16,970 nucleotides of DNA from an uncultured Clostridia bacterium (GCA_946186535.1 CAMHNT010000011.1:1-16970); one strand, 5' to 3'; positions 6,879 to 14,911 are shown, counted from the first letter of the stretch. Translations and numbers: made by a program. The notes: generated by a model not told the origin, from the letters alone.

Positions 6879-8135
6879 TTACTGTGAAGACTCTGCAACA
6901 ACACCATACATACCAAACATCGGCATTACGATAGAAACCGCAACTACACCAACGACGCCGGCAACTATGATCGTCATAGCAGGCGTCATAGCGTCTGTCA
7001 ATCTTTTTGTGGACTCATCGGCCTGCTCCTGATAGAGGTCAGCCATCTTGTGCATTGAGTCGGAGAACATACCGGATTCCTCACCTACACGTACCATTGA
7101 TACGAGAATGGAATCAAATATATCATAATGGCTCATTGAAACGTTGATCGGCGTACCGATTTTAACGTCTTCAATAACCTGGTTCAGACAGTCTTTCATA
7201 TAGATATTGGATACAACATCACGCGAAAGCTCAAGAGCTTTAAGAATACTAACACCGGCGTCTGTCAAAGTTGCCATGATGTTACAGAAACGAGCAACAT
7301 AAGTGTTTGACATAACAGGTCCGATAATCGGAATCTTCAGAAGAGTTTCAGCAAGCCACATTGCGAATGACTCATTGTATTTGAGAAGCGATCTGAAACC
7401 TACAACTATACCTATTATTATAATAAGAACTAACCACCAGAAGTCAATCATGAAGTCCGAGAACGCCATTACCGCTTTGGAAATAGCAGGCAGGTCGGAA
7501 CCAAATGACAAAAATACGTTTGCGAACGAAGGCAATACGAACATTGACATTACGATGATCATAGCAAGCGTCAATCCAATAAGGAACATAGGATACATCA
7601 TAGCACTCTTGATTTTAGCGCTCAAAGTAATTTCTCTGTGGAGAATGTCAGCGGCATTTTCAAATGCCATATCAAGACGACCGTTTGCTTCACCGGCAGC
7701 AACAAGGCTGATTACAACTTCCGGGAAGGACTTAAACGAACCGAGCGACTGAGAAAGCGGAACACCGTTATAAAGCTCTGTGCTGACAATTGTCAGAATT
7801 TTCTTCATTTGCTTGTCTGCTTCAGTATCAAGCAATACTTCCATAGCCATAGAAAGCGAAATACCTGATTTCATCATGATAGCCATCTGATGCAATGTCG
7901 TAAGAACCTTTTTCTTTGGAAGAACTACATCGTGGATATCCTTGGAGCTGATATCTCTCTGATACCATGGGAGGTTCTCTTGATCGCCCAAGGCAGGATC
8001 CTTATATTCGCTGATCTCAATAGCGGTCATACCTCTTTCGGCGAGGATTCTTTTTACGTCCTCACGGCTTTCGGCGGTGACTTCACTTCTGTATTTTTTA
8101 TTTTTACCGTCAATGGCAAGATATGAATATTTCAA
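6879..8135 (-). CDS. pilC: Type IV pilus inner-membrane platform protein PilC (GspF family)
   Basis: A 418-residue polytopic protein that forms the membrane platform on which the PilB and PilT motors act. A short N-terminal domain (MKYSYLAIDGKNKK, then SREDVKRILAERGMTAIEI) is typical of the family. Two T2SSF domains (about 75-200 and 280-405) follow, with the hallmark LVAAGEANGRLD in the first and MVRVGEESGMFSD in the second. Membrane helices lie at about 179-203, 229-251 and 383-408. The start is a TTG at 8135, supported by GAGGTG seven bases upstream; that site overlaps the pilT stop, so translation is probably coupled. It is the last gene of the cluster and is followed by a terminator. Confidence 0.95.
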   Translation of the reverse strand: MKYSYLAIDGKNKKYRSEVTAESREDVKRILAERGMTAIEISEYKDPALGDQENLPWYQRDISSKDIHDVVLPKKKVLTTLHQMAIMMKSGISLSMAMEVLLDTEADKQMKKILTIVSTELYNGVPLSQSLGSFKSFPEVVISLVAAGEANGRLDMAFENAADILHREITLSAKIKSAMMYPMFLIGLTLAMIIVMSMFVLPSFANVFLSFGSDLPAISKAVMAFSDFMIDFWWLVLIIIIGIVVGFRSLLKYNESFAMWLAETLLKIPIIGPVMSNTYVARFCNIMATLTDAGVSILKALELSRDVVSNIYMKDCLNQVIEDVKIGTPINVSMSHYDIFDSILVSMVRVGEESGMFSDSMHKMADLYQEQADESTKRLTDAMTPAMTIIVAGVVGVVAVSIVMPMFGMYGVVAESSQ

Positions 8136-8146
8136 AGTTTTTCACC

Positions 8147-9256
8147 TCATCTTCGATTGTTCATTGCAGCACCGCCGTAAGGAGGTCTCTGACCTGCCGG
8201 CATGCCGGGCTGCGGCTGATCCGAATCACTGACCTCAAAGCTGTACTCTCTCGCAGTCTGCTGATTGATATAGCCGCGGTCAAGAAGCATCTGAATACTC
8301 TTGTTTCTTGTGATCATACCCAATCCCTTACTTGTTTCAATAACCTGCTCGATCATTGAAATCTTGTTCTCACGGATAAGGTTGGAAATAGCACTGTTAA
8401 CAAACATAATTTCAAACGCACCGATACGTCCGGGAATATCGCTTCTCGGAAGAAGTCTCTGTGATACAACGCACTTAAGAGATGTTGAGATCTGACCGAG
8501 AGCCTGACGCTGCTGAGCGGCAGGGAACATATCAACAAGACGGTCAATCGTCTTGGCTGCGCCCTCTGTGTGAAGTGTCGAGAAAACAAGGTGACCTGTT
8601 TCAGCAGCAGACAGAGCGATCGAAACCGACTCAAAGTCACGAATCTCACCGATCTGGATAATATCAGGGTCTTCACGAAGTACGGCACGGAGAGCCGTAT
8701 GATAGGAACGGCTGTCAGGACCGATCTCTCTCTGGTTGATTACGCAGCCGATCGGACGGTGAAGATACTCAACAGGATCCTCGATTGTTACAATATTGAG
8801 GTTTCTCTCTCTGTTGATCTGGTGAACGATTGCGGCAAGAGTTGTTGACTTACCGGAACCCGTAGGACCTGTAACGAGAACAAGACCTTCCTTGAGTTCA
8901 AGAATCTTTGCGATAGACGCAGGAAGATTAAGCTTGTCAAGCTCAGGAGTAGTTTCGTTGATAACACGCATGACGAGAGACGCACCGTTTCTCGTTCTGA
9001 ATGCATTTATTCTGAAACGGCTGCAGCCTTCGATCGTTGCCGCACCGTCGACGTCGCATGTTTCCATAAATGTATCAAAACGTTCTTTGTTGAGAACCTG
9101 GCTGATCATATATGTAACATCCTCATCAGTAAGAGGATCGCCTTCCCAATATCTCATTGAACCGTGAAGTCTGTACGCCGGACAGTTGCCTGCCGACATA
9201 TGAATATCCGAACAACCTGCTTCAACGGCTTCTTTGACCATTGCTATAAAATCCAT
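8147..9256 (-). CDS. pilT: Type IV pilus retraction ATPase PilT
   Basis: A 369-residue hexameric secretion ATPase that powers pilus retraction. It has an N-terminal PAS-like domain (1-100, with GCSDIHMSAG), Walker A GPTGSGKS (130-137), the Asp box IEDPVEY (around 159-163), Walker B IIQIGEIRD (199-207) and the His box STLHT (226-230). The C-terminal retraction motif, normally AIRNLIRE, reads AISNLIRE (289-296), an Arg-to-Ser change. After about residue 345 comes a Pro/Gly/Gln-rich tail (PQPGMPAGQRPPYGG) that is not part of the fold. The ATG follows GGGGG at 9 bases. It lies 168 bases after pilB with its own promoter candidate and 11 bases before pilC. Confidence 0.95.
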   Translation of the reverse strand: MDFIAMVKEAVEAGCSDIHMSAGNCPAYRLHGSMRYWEGDPLTDEDVTYMISQVLNKERFDTFMETCDVDGAATIEGCSRFRINAFRTRNGASLVMRVINETTPELDKLNLPASIAKILELKEGLVLVTGPTGSGKSTTLAAIVHQINRERNLNIVTIEDPVEYLHRPIGCVINQREIGPDSRSYHTALRAVLREDPDIIQIGEIRDFESVSIALSAAETGHLVFSTLHTEGAAKTIDRLVDMFPAAQQRQALGQISTSLKCVVSQRLLPRSDIPGRIGAFEIMFVNSAISNLIRENKISMIEQVIETSKGLGMITRNKSIQMLLDRGYINQQTAREYSFEVSDSDQPQPGMPAGQRPPYGGAAMNNRR

Positions 9257-9291
9257 CAGTAATTTCCCCCATTCAGGTGATTAGTTTGTAG

Positions 9292-9326
9292 CTGTGCGCC
9301 GCTCAAAACGAACAAGCTGCGCACAG
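9292..9326 (-). promoter_or_regulatory. Leader hairpin upstream of pilT
   Basis: CTGTGCGC (9292-9299) pairs with GCGCACAG (9319-9326), continued by GCT/AGC after one mismatch, with an 11-base loop. It would lie in the 5' leader of a transcript from the promoter at 9348-9376, about 35 bases before the pilT start. It is not followed by a U-run. Confidence 0.45.
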
Positions 9327-9347
9327 ATATTCTGTAACCTATTTATG

Positions 9348-9376
9348 ATTATATCATAGACTCCGCAAATTTACAA
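9348..9376 (-). promoter_or_regulatory. Internal promoter for pilT-pilC
   Basis: On the minus strand TTGTAA (9371-9376) and TATAAT (9348-9353) are 17 bases apart, and the -10 is extended (TGATATAAT). It lies between pilB and pilT, so the retraction motor and platform could be expressed independently of the upstream genes. Confidence 0.6.
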
Positions 9377-9391
9377 CAATAAATTTGCGGA
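9362..9391. repeat. 12-bp perfect hairpin between pilB and pilT
   Basis: TCCGCAAATTTA (9362-9373) pairs with TAAATTTGCGGA (9380-9391) around a 6-base loop. On the minus strand no U-run follows, so it is not a classic terminator of pilB. It overlaps the -35 of the internal promoter, which suggests a role in read-through or RNA processing. Confidence 0.5.
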
Positions 9392-9424
9392 AATCATATT
9401 TTTTTAGTGCATATTTTTTAAAAA

Positions 9425-11125
9425 TTAAAGCATATCTTCACTTGCTGCCTCAAGCATCGTTTCAAGAGAAATGATACCGCTGATAACATTCATTCTGAGA
9501 TTCTCTCTCATCGAGATCATACCCTCGTTAACTGCGATCTCGTTGATATCCTCAGTTGATTTGCCGCTCTGAATAGCTCTCTTTATGGCAGGTGAAACCA
9601 TAAGAATTTCATGAACAGCAAGACGTCCCTTGTGACCGCTCTTGTTACAGCGTTCACATCCGCCCTGAGGCGCACGATAAAGCTTTATCTCAAGACCCGG
9701 ATCATCGATTCCCAAAAGCTCAAGCTCATGCTCGCCTGCAATATAAGGCTCCTTGCAGTTCACGCAGAGACGGCGAACAAGTCTCTGGGCGATAACGCCG
9801 ATTACCGTTGATGATACCATGAACGGCTCAACACCCATATCAACAAGACGGATAACAGACGATGCAGCGTTATATGTATGAAGTGTGGAAAGAACCAAGT
9901 GACCTGTAACAGCGGCGGACGCAGCGATCTCGGCAGTTTCCTTGTCTCGAATCTCACCGATCATTATGATATCAGGGTCCTGACGAAGAATTGAACGAAG
10001 TGCGCTTGCGAAGGTAAGACCTGCTTTTGCGTTGATATCAACCTGGTTGATTCCCGGGATAATCATTTCGACAGGGTTCTCAACGGTGATGATGTTGATA
10101 TCTTCTCTCATTACGCCCTTAAGACCTGTGTAGAGCGTCGTAGATTTACCGGAACCTGTAGCACCCGTAACGAGAATAATACCTCTGTTCTGTGAAAGAA
10201 GCTTATCAAACTTTGCAAGGTTCTCTGGCAAAAATCCGATTGCCGACTTATCCATTTTCAGACCGATAGCGGTCGTAATACGGGCGCAGACCTTCTCTCC
10301 GAAAACTACCGGGAGAATGGAAATACGCATGTCAACCTCGGTAGAACCTACACGATAGTTGATACGACCGTCCTGAGGAATACGTTTTTCGGCGATGTTC
10401 ATGCCGCCGATAAACTTGATACGAGACGTTACTGAAGGCGCGAGCTGAGCACTTGTTTCCATATATTTCTGAAGCTTACCGTCAATACGGAAACGAATCA
10501 ACAGAACCTCTTCCATAGGCTCAATGTGAATATCTGAAGTTTTAAGTCTTACGGCCTCTTCGATCATGTTGTTTACGAAACGAATGATCGGCTGATCGTC
10601 GGCGGCTGCTTTGGCTGCGTCAATTTCGTCCTCTTTGCCTGCCTGGCTCACCTGATTTGCGATAAACTCACGAGCCTCGTCATAGGCTCTCTTTGATGCG
10701 TACAAAGCCTGATGAGCTTTCTGGATCTGTGATGGAGCCGCAATAACAGACTGAATCTGAAGCTTGGTAGTGGTACTGATTTTGTTCAGACCCTTGTAGT
10801 CCAGAGGGTCAGCAACGGCGATCGTGAGTGTTTTGTCGATAAGCTCAAGCGGAACAACCATACACTGTTCGGCTAACTCAGCAGAAATAACAGTTGAAAG
10901 TTCATCTTTAAGTTCAACCTCATCGAGGTCTACGAACGGAATCGAGAACTGCTTCGACAAAGCAAAGCAAACCTTCTCTTCTTCGCACAACTTTTCGTTA
11001 ATTAATATTTCGCCCAAACGGAGGTTGTTTGTTTTCTGCATACTAAGCGCCTGGTCGAGCTGATCAGGTGTGATAGCACCCATGTTTATAAGAATTTGAC
11101 CGATTTTCAAGCTGCTGGCTCTCAT
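9425..11125 (-). CDS. pilB: Type IV pilus extension ATPase PilB (GspE family)
   Basis: A 566-residue hexameric motor that drives pilus assembly from the cytoplasmic side. The N-terminal MshEN-type domain (about 1-145) has LKIGQILINMGAI and LRLGEILINEKL. The GspE core follows with SDIHIEP, RIPQDGRI, Walker A GATGSGKS (321-328), an Asp box reading VENPVE (348-353), Walker B IIMIGEIRD (386-394) and the His box STLHT (413-417). Two CxxC pairs (Cys454/457 and Cys490/493) form the expected zinc site. The Asp box has Asn where the consensus has Asp. The ATG follows AAGGAG at about 10 bases. It is separated from pilD by 207 bases and from pilT by 168, so it may be its own transcription unit. Confidence 0.95.
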   Translation of the reverse strand: MRASSLKIGQILINMGAITPDQLDQALSMQKTNNLRLGEILINEKLCEEEKVCFALSKQFSIPFVDLDEVELKDELSTVISAELAEQCMVVPLELIDKTLTIAVADPLDYKGLNKISTTTKLQIQSVIAAPSQIQKAHQALYASKRAYDEAREFIANQVSQAGKEDEIDAAKAAADDQPIIRFVNNMIEEAVRLKTSDIHIEPMEEVLLIRFRIDGKLQKYMETSAQLAPSVTSRIKFIGGMNIAEKRIPQDGRINYRVGSTEVDMRISILPVVFGEKVCARITTAIGLKMDKSAIGFLPENLAKFDKLLSQNRGIILVTGATGSGKSTTLYTGLKGVMREDINIITVENPVEMIIPGINQVDINAKAGLTFASALRSILRQDPDIIMIGEIRDKETAEIAASAAVTGHLVLSTLHTYNAASSVIRLVDMGVEPFMVSSTVIGVIAQRLVRRLCVNCKEPYIAGEHELELLGIDDPGLEIKLYRAPQGGCERCNKSGHKGRLAVHEILMVSPAIKRAIQSGKSTEDINEIAVNEGMISMRENLRMNVISGIISLETMLEAASEDML

Positions 11126-11295
11126 AATAATAGGACTCCTTTTCAGAATTTTGATGTTAGATTCAGATGTCAGAATAGTTAGATCATAAAAATAAAAATA
11201 TAAAAACGAATTTATCCGACAGGCTCAAACTTAATTAAGGTTAAATATTTCCTGAATTTTCCTTAAACCTGAACATATCTGATATAAATCGTGTT

Positions 11296-11315
11296 AACCC
11301 GTGCGAACACGGGTT
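11296..11315. terminator. Hairpin between pilD and pilB, possible weak terminator
   Basis: AACCCGTG (11296-11303) pairs with CACGGGTT (11308-11315) around the loop CGAA, 17 bases past the pilD stop. On the minus strand it is followed by AACACGATTT, a poor U-run, so any termination would be partial. The rest of the gap (11126-11332) is AT-rich; I see no convincing pilB promoter in it. Confidence 0.4.
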
Positions 11316-11332
11316 GTTTCGATAAAAAATAA

Positions 11333-12094
11333 TTACGGCAGCGCGTCCATTTCCATAAGCATTTTATACATATTAAAAATCGGTTGGATTTTCGACTGAA
11401 GCATCAGCGTAAGTGCAACCGCTATACAGATGTACGGACCCATAGGAAAATAAATTCCTTTTTTGGCTTTTCCCGCAAAAATGAGAAAAAGGAAATGAAC
11501 CGCGGCGACAAGAGAAGAAATAACCAGAAGCACAAGAATATACTTGAAACCGAACATAATTCCGAGTGCTGCCATAAGCTTAACGTCACCGAAGCCGAAG
11601 CCTGCTTTTTTGAAAACAAGCATACTGAACAAGTCAAGAATCATCAGAACCGCAAATCCGCACACAGCGCCTAAAATGGGTTCATACCACGAAGTAATAA
11701 AATTCCTGGCGGTCATGAAATCAATAACCGCAAAAATAAGCGATATGACACCGACAGCAACAGTGAACTGATCCGGTATGATGGTATATTTTGCGTCGGA
11801 CGCCGAAATAAGCAAAAGAAAAACATAAAGAAAAACTATCGGTATGAATTCGGCGGACAAACCCAGTACGATGGTAGTGGAAAAATATGCCGCCGCAAGC
11901 ACCGCTCCCATAATAATACCGATAGGCTTAATCTTATATCGATTTCCGTTCAGAAGCTCTTCGGAAGGAGTTTCATCGTAATCACAAAGCCACTCTGCCG
12001 GTATCCGGTTTAGGATCTTACAGTTCAGCGGTCCCAGCACAAAGCCGAGAACCGCCAGAACTGACGCTGTTATGATATTAATAACACTGAACAT
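11333..12094 (-). CDS. pilD: Prepilin peptidase PilD (A24 family)
   Basis: A 253-residue membrane aspartyl protease that cleaves class III signal peptides of prepilins at the cytoplasmic face. The catalytic aspartates are Asp100 (LLISASDAK) and Asp170 in the GxGD-type motif (GFGFGDVKL). There are about seven to eight hydrophobic helices. The first helix and loop keep the family pattern GFVLGPLNCKILNRIP, but the cytoplasmic loop that usually holds two CxxC pairs is short and has no such motif, a form seen in a subset of Gram-positive enzymes. The ATG at 12094 lies 10 bases after the pilO stop with no clear ribosome binding site, so translation is probably coupled to pilO. Confidence 0.93.
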   Translation of the reverse strand: MFSVINIITASVLAVLGFVLGPLNCKILNRIPAEWLCDYDETPSEELLNGNRYKIKPIGIIMGAVLAAAYFSTTIVLGLSAEFIPIVFLYVFLLLISASDAKYTIIPDQFTVAVGVISLIFAVIDFMTARNFITSWYEPILGAVCGFAVLMILDLFSMLVFKKAGFGFGDVKLMAALGIMFGFKYILVLLVISSLVAAVHFLFLIFAGKAKKGIYFPMGPYICIAVALTLMLQSKIQPIFNMYKMLMEMDALP

Positions 12095-12104
12095 ATTTCA
12101 AGTA

Positions 12105-12755
12105 TTAAGCTGCGCTTTCCGTATCCGTATCAGTTTCAGTAGCCGGATCAACATGAATCTTCTGGTTATAATAGTAGAGATAAATTTCCATTGTAACATT
12201 GAGATCGTCAACCTTGATCGAGATATCTCCGATATCTGTGTCAGTCTCAATAGTTGTAGCGGAAAACTTCTTAACATAATAGCAGCCGACAGACTCCTTC
12301 TCAACGAATGTGAGGAAGTCGATGAGATCATCTCTTGAAGAATAACCGCTGAGTTTTATTGAAACATAATAGAGCGGCGAACCTGTGAAGCTGATCTTTC
12401 CGCTCTCGTCAGCCGTCTCGTTTCCTCTGTTGAAAGTAATATAATGGAAGTTATACTCCTTGATAGCAGCCTCGAGATCGTCAAGCGAGGAAGCAGCGTC
12501 TACAAAGTAATCCTTCTGATACTGTTCCCACTCAGCTTCAAGCTCTGCAATATCCTTTTCAATTGAAGCCTGATTAAGAATAGACTCCTCATACATCTGG
12601 ATCGTATCAACTGCTTCCTGATGGTCCGAATCCATAGCAGGCTTCTTATTCTTGTACGGCATGTATACAGTAGGAACAAAAACTGAAACGGCAACTATAA
12701 CCGCAACAATCGCAATCAATGCTCCAGGCACTTTTTTATTATCATTCTTAGCCAT
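12105..12755 (-). CDS. pilO: PilO-like type IV pilus alignment protein
   Basis: A 216-residue protein with a short basic cytoplasmic tail (MAKNDNKKVPG), one membrane helix (about 10-32), a charged coiled coil (about 45-95) and a C-terminal alpha/beta domain that could be the ferredoxin-like fold of PilO (about 95-205). The tail is acidic with Asp/Thr repeats (TETDTDTESAA). PilO pairs with the periplasmic part of PilN; here the partner is encoded just upstream as part of a PilM-PilN fusion. Identification rests on topology and gene order rather than strong sequence motifs. The ATG at 12755 follows GGAGAG. A GTG at 12764 overlaps the upstream stop and is also possible. Confidence 0.8.
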   Translation of the reverse strand: MAKNDNKKVPGALIAIVAVIVAVSVFVPTVYMPYKNKKPAMDSDHQEAVDTIQMYEESILNQASIEKDIAELEAEWEQYQKDYFVDAASSLDDLEAAIKEYNFHYITFNRGNETADESGKISFTGSPLYYVSIKLSGYSSRDDLIDFLTFVEKESVGCYYVKKFSATTIETDTDIGDISIKVDDLNVTMEIYLYYYNQKIHVDPATETDTDTESAA

Positions 12756-12760
12756 TTCTA

Positions 12761-14512
12761 TCACTCTCCATTCGCAGATTCAATCATTTCATCATAGTTC
12801 GTACCACGGCTGATGATATGCTGATGACTTGACCCTTCCTCTTCTTCCTCTTCTTCTTCAGTATAACCTACTACATTGAAGGTATGAGAAACTTCAACCT
12901 CTTCCTCTTTCGGAATACGTGTTGAATCCAACGGAACTTCAATGTCGAAGAACTTGTTGGCTTTGATTTCATTCTGAAGATTTACGTAATCCTCAAGAAC
13001 CTTAACGCGGAAGACCGTCTTGATCGTATTGGCATCGCTGTCGATGGTATAGGTCTTAACGCGGAGAACCTCATCGGCATCGGTAAGCTGCTCAAATACC
13101 TCTTTGAGCATCTGATAAACCTTAGCGTTCGGTTTCGGAAGAGCTGCGATATCTTCGCCGGCATGATCCATTTTGTCATGAAGATCGATCTGCTCTGCGA
13201 GCAAGCCCTTTATTTCGTCATATTTGACATCGTTGAGCTTTGCCTGGTCATTCTGGGCACGAACCTCAAGTCCGTAGGACTTGATTCCGATAAAGGCCAT
13301 AATGCCGACTGCAACAACCGCAATGCCCATGGCAGCCATATTAATAATACCCGCATTGATCGCACCGAAGTCAACGCTCTTTCCACCCGTAATAACCGCA
13401 AGGTTATACTCATTCTGAGCGCCGCTGTTTACGAGATAGGAGTATGTATAGAAGCAAGCCGTCTTATAACCTGCCTCATCGGCTTCTTTTGAAATGATAG
13501 GAACATTCGTAAGTGATGTGAAAGCATCCGAAATAAGATTGATCTCATCAGCCTGAACGCTTATTGTTCTCAGGTGTTTGAGAACGCCCGGAATATAAGC
13601 AACAAAGTCACTCGCATAAATCTGGTCAAGTTCAATACGGCAGCTGAGAAGTACCATACGGAGATTTCTTACGATCTCGTTTGAGAAGTTCTCAAACGTT
13701 TGACGCATTTCACGTCCGGCCTGAACCGAATTACACTTATCGGATATACCGACGCCGTATTTTCTGATAACCTCGAATGCCTCTTCAAGAGTACAATTCT
13801 GGTCGTTTGCGAAAATATTCACGATATCGCCGAGCGGGAGCTGGAATGAGTGAGCATAAATCGGAACGCCCTTCTGCATAACGAGCAATCTTGCGGAACA
13901 GAAATCAAGGCTGATCAGAGCTACGGATTTGTCATAGCTGTAAATACCTGTCTGAGCCATCTTTATCATGCTGACTGTCGGAGGAATCAGCTTGTAAAGA
14001 TTCAGAGACTGCTCTCTGAAACCTGCTTTGAGTTCTTCAACGTATGATTTAGGCATAACATAAACATTTGCGCTGAGCTGAGCGCTTTCTTCTGCCTTCT
14101 GATATCCTGAACCGTACTCACAGTTGATGAGAGTGTAGTTTGAGATATCGTCATTGATGAGAGCTCTTGCTTCATTCTCGGCAAAAATCCTGAGGTACTT
14201 ATCCTTCGCAGGCGTATGCTGGTACTCCTGGCTGATGAGCTGATCGCTTTCCGCACAGAGAATAACGTCCTTGATCTCGATCTTGGCGTTTCTCATTGCC
14301 ATTCTTACTGTTTCAGCAAGCTCTCTCGGGAAGTTCCACGCCTGACCTCTCAAATTTTCGGGAAGGAATACTACGAGGGGTTCTTTAAAGGTTACCTCAT
14401 AATCAGGCTTTTTCGCATTACGGTCATTACCGCTGCTGACAAACTGCTTACCAGACTCAGCCGGCGTAATGCAAACATAATACTTAGACACCTGAACAAT
14501 TACATATTTCAT
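12761..14512 (-). CDS. pilM: Fused PilM-PilN type IV pilus assembly protein
   Basis: A 583-residue protein that appears to join PilM and PilN. Residues 1 to about 350 look like the actin-like PilM domain (SHS2/ASKHA fold: ENEARALIN, NVYVMPKSYVEELK, ALISLDFCSARLLV, FENFSNEIVRNLRM). A region containing FGAINAGIINMAAMGIAVVAVGIMAFIGIK follows, with the single membrane helix at about 386-410. It is preceded by NLAVITGG, much like a PilN N-terminal tail and helix. Then come a coiled coil (about 412-450) and a small C-terminal domain (about 465-550). The protein ends after eight consecutive glutamates (552-559) with a hydrophilic tail. The ATG at 14512 follows GGGTGG; an ATG at 14557 would add 15 residues but has no ribosome binding site. 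It is the first gene of the cluster. Confidence 0.82.
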   Translation of the reverse strand: MKYVIVQVSKYYVCITPAESGKQFVSSGNDRNAKKPDYEVTFKEPLVVFLPENLRGQAWNFPRELAETVRMAMRNAKIEIKDVILCAESDQLISQEYQHTPAKDKYLRIFAENEARALINDDISNYTLINCEYGSGYQKAEESAQLSANVYVMPKSYVEELKAGFREQSLNLYKLIPPTVSMIKMAQTGIYSYDKSVALISLDFCSARLLVMQKGVPIYAHSFQLPLGDIVNIFANDQNCTLEEAFEVIRKYGVGISDKCNSVQAGREMRQTFENFSNEIVRNLRMVLLSCRIELDQIYASDFVAYIPGVLKHLRTISVQADEINLISDAFTSLTNVPIISKEADEAGYKTACFYTYSYLVNSGAQNEYNLAVITGGKSVDFGAINAGIINMAAMGIAVVAVGIMAFIGIKSYGLEVRAQNDQAKLNDVKYDEIKGLLAEQIDLHDKMDHAGEDIAALPKPNAKVYQMLKEVFEQLTDADEVLRVKTYTIDSDANTIKTVFRVKVLEDYVNLQNEIKANKFFDIEVPLDSTRIPKEEEVEVSHTFNVVGYTEEEEEEEEGSSHQHIISRGTNYDEMIESANGE

Positions 14513-14606
14513 TTTGTGACTGCACCACCCTAAATAATTTTTCCGACCAAAATTCATGATGTTGGACGAAGGATACCCACGTCACATCACACTATGATTC
14601 CTTATA

Positions 14607-14636
14607 ATTATACAATAGATATGCTGTTATTTTCAA
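14607..14636 (-). promoter_or_regulatory. Promoter of the pilus cluster
   Basis: On the minus strand TTGAAA (14631-14636) and TATAAT (14607-14612) are 18 bases apart. The predicted start near 14600 gives a leader of about 88 bases before pilM. I looked for a c-di-GMP riboswitch in that leader and saw none. Confidence 0.6.
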
Positions 14637-14807
14637 TGCAAATAATTGTACAAATTACACCTGAAATTCTGTGCAATATTGCTTTTAGACATAATTTTTC
14701 ACTAATTTTATTGTAAAATTTTTTTATATTTATCTATTTGTTATACAGTCCGTAACACACTCTGAAATTCGTGTAACGCTCTCTAATTTTCCCGATGCTT
14801 CTCTTGA

Positions 14808-14863
14808 TTCCAAAAGTCCTTGGCGGTTCTGTGTCCCGGACGGATCCGGACGGCTTTTCGGAA
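14808..14863. repeat. GC-rich patch with tandem decamer and flanking inverted arms
   Basis: The decamers CCGGACGGAT (14836-14845) and CCGGACGGCT (14846-14855) are adjacent and differ at one base. The patch is flanked by TTCCAAAAG (14808-14816) and CTTTTCGGAA (14854-14863), which pair with one bulge. It is the only GC-rich stretch in the 476-base gap between pilM and the bPH2 genes; the rest holds the two promoters and AT-rich sequence without genes. Confidence 0.45.
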
Positions 14864-14911
14864 GGAAAATGCGGAACAAAAAATATTGTTTTCGTATCTG
14901 ATTTGTATTAT

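Noticed and set aside
14513..14557. 15-residue N-terminal extension of PilM
   Set aside because: The upstream ATG has no ribosome binding site, and homologous PilM proteins begin with the first beta strand, here KYVIVQV.
14512..14600. c-di-GMP riboswitch in the pilus-cluster leader, as known for some clostridial pilus operons
   Set aside because: The leader is too short and none of the conserved riboswitch segments can be found.
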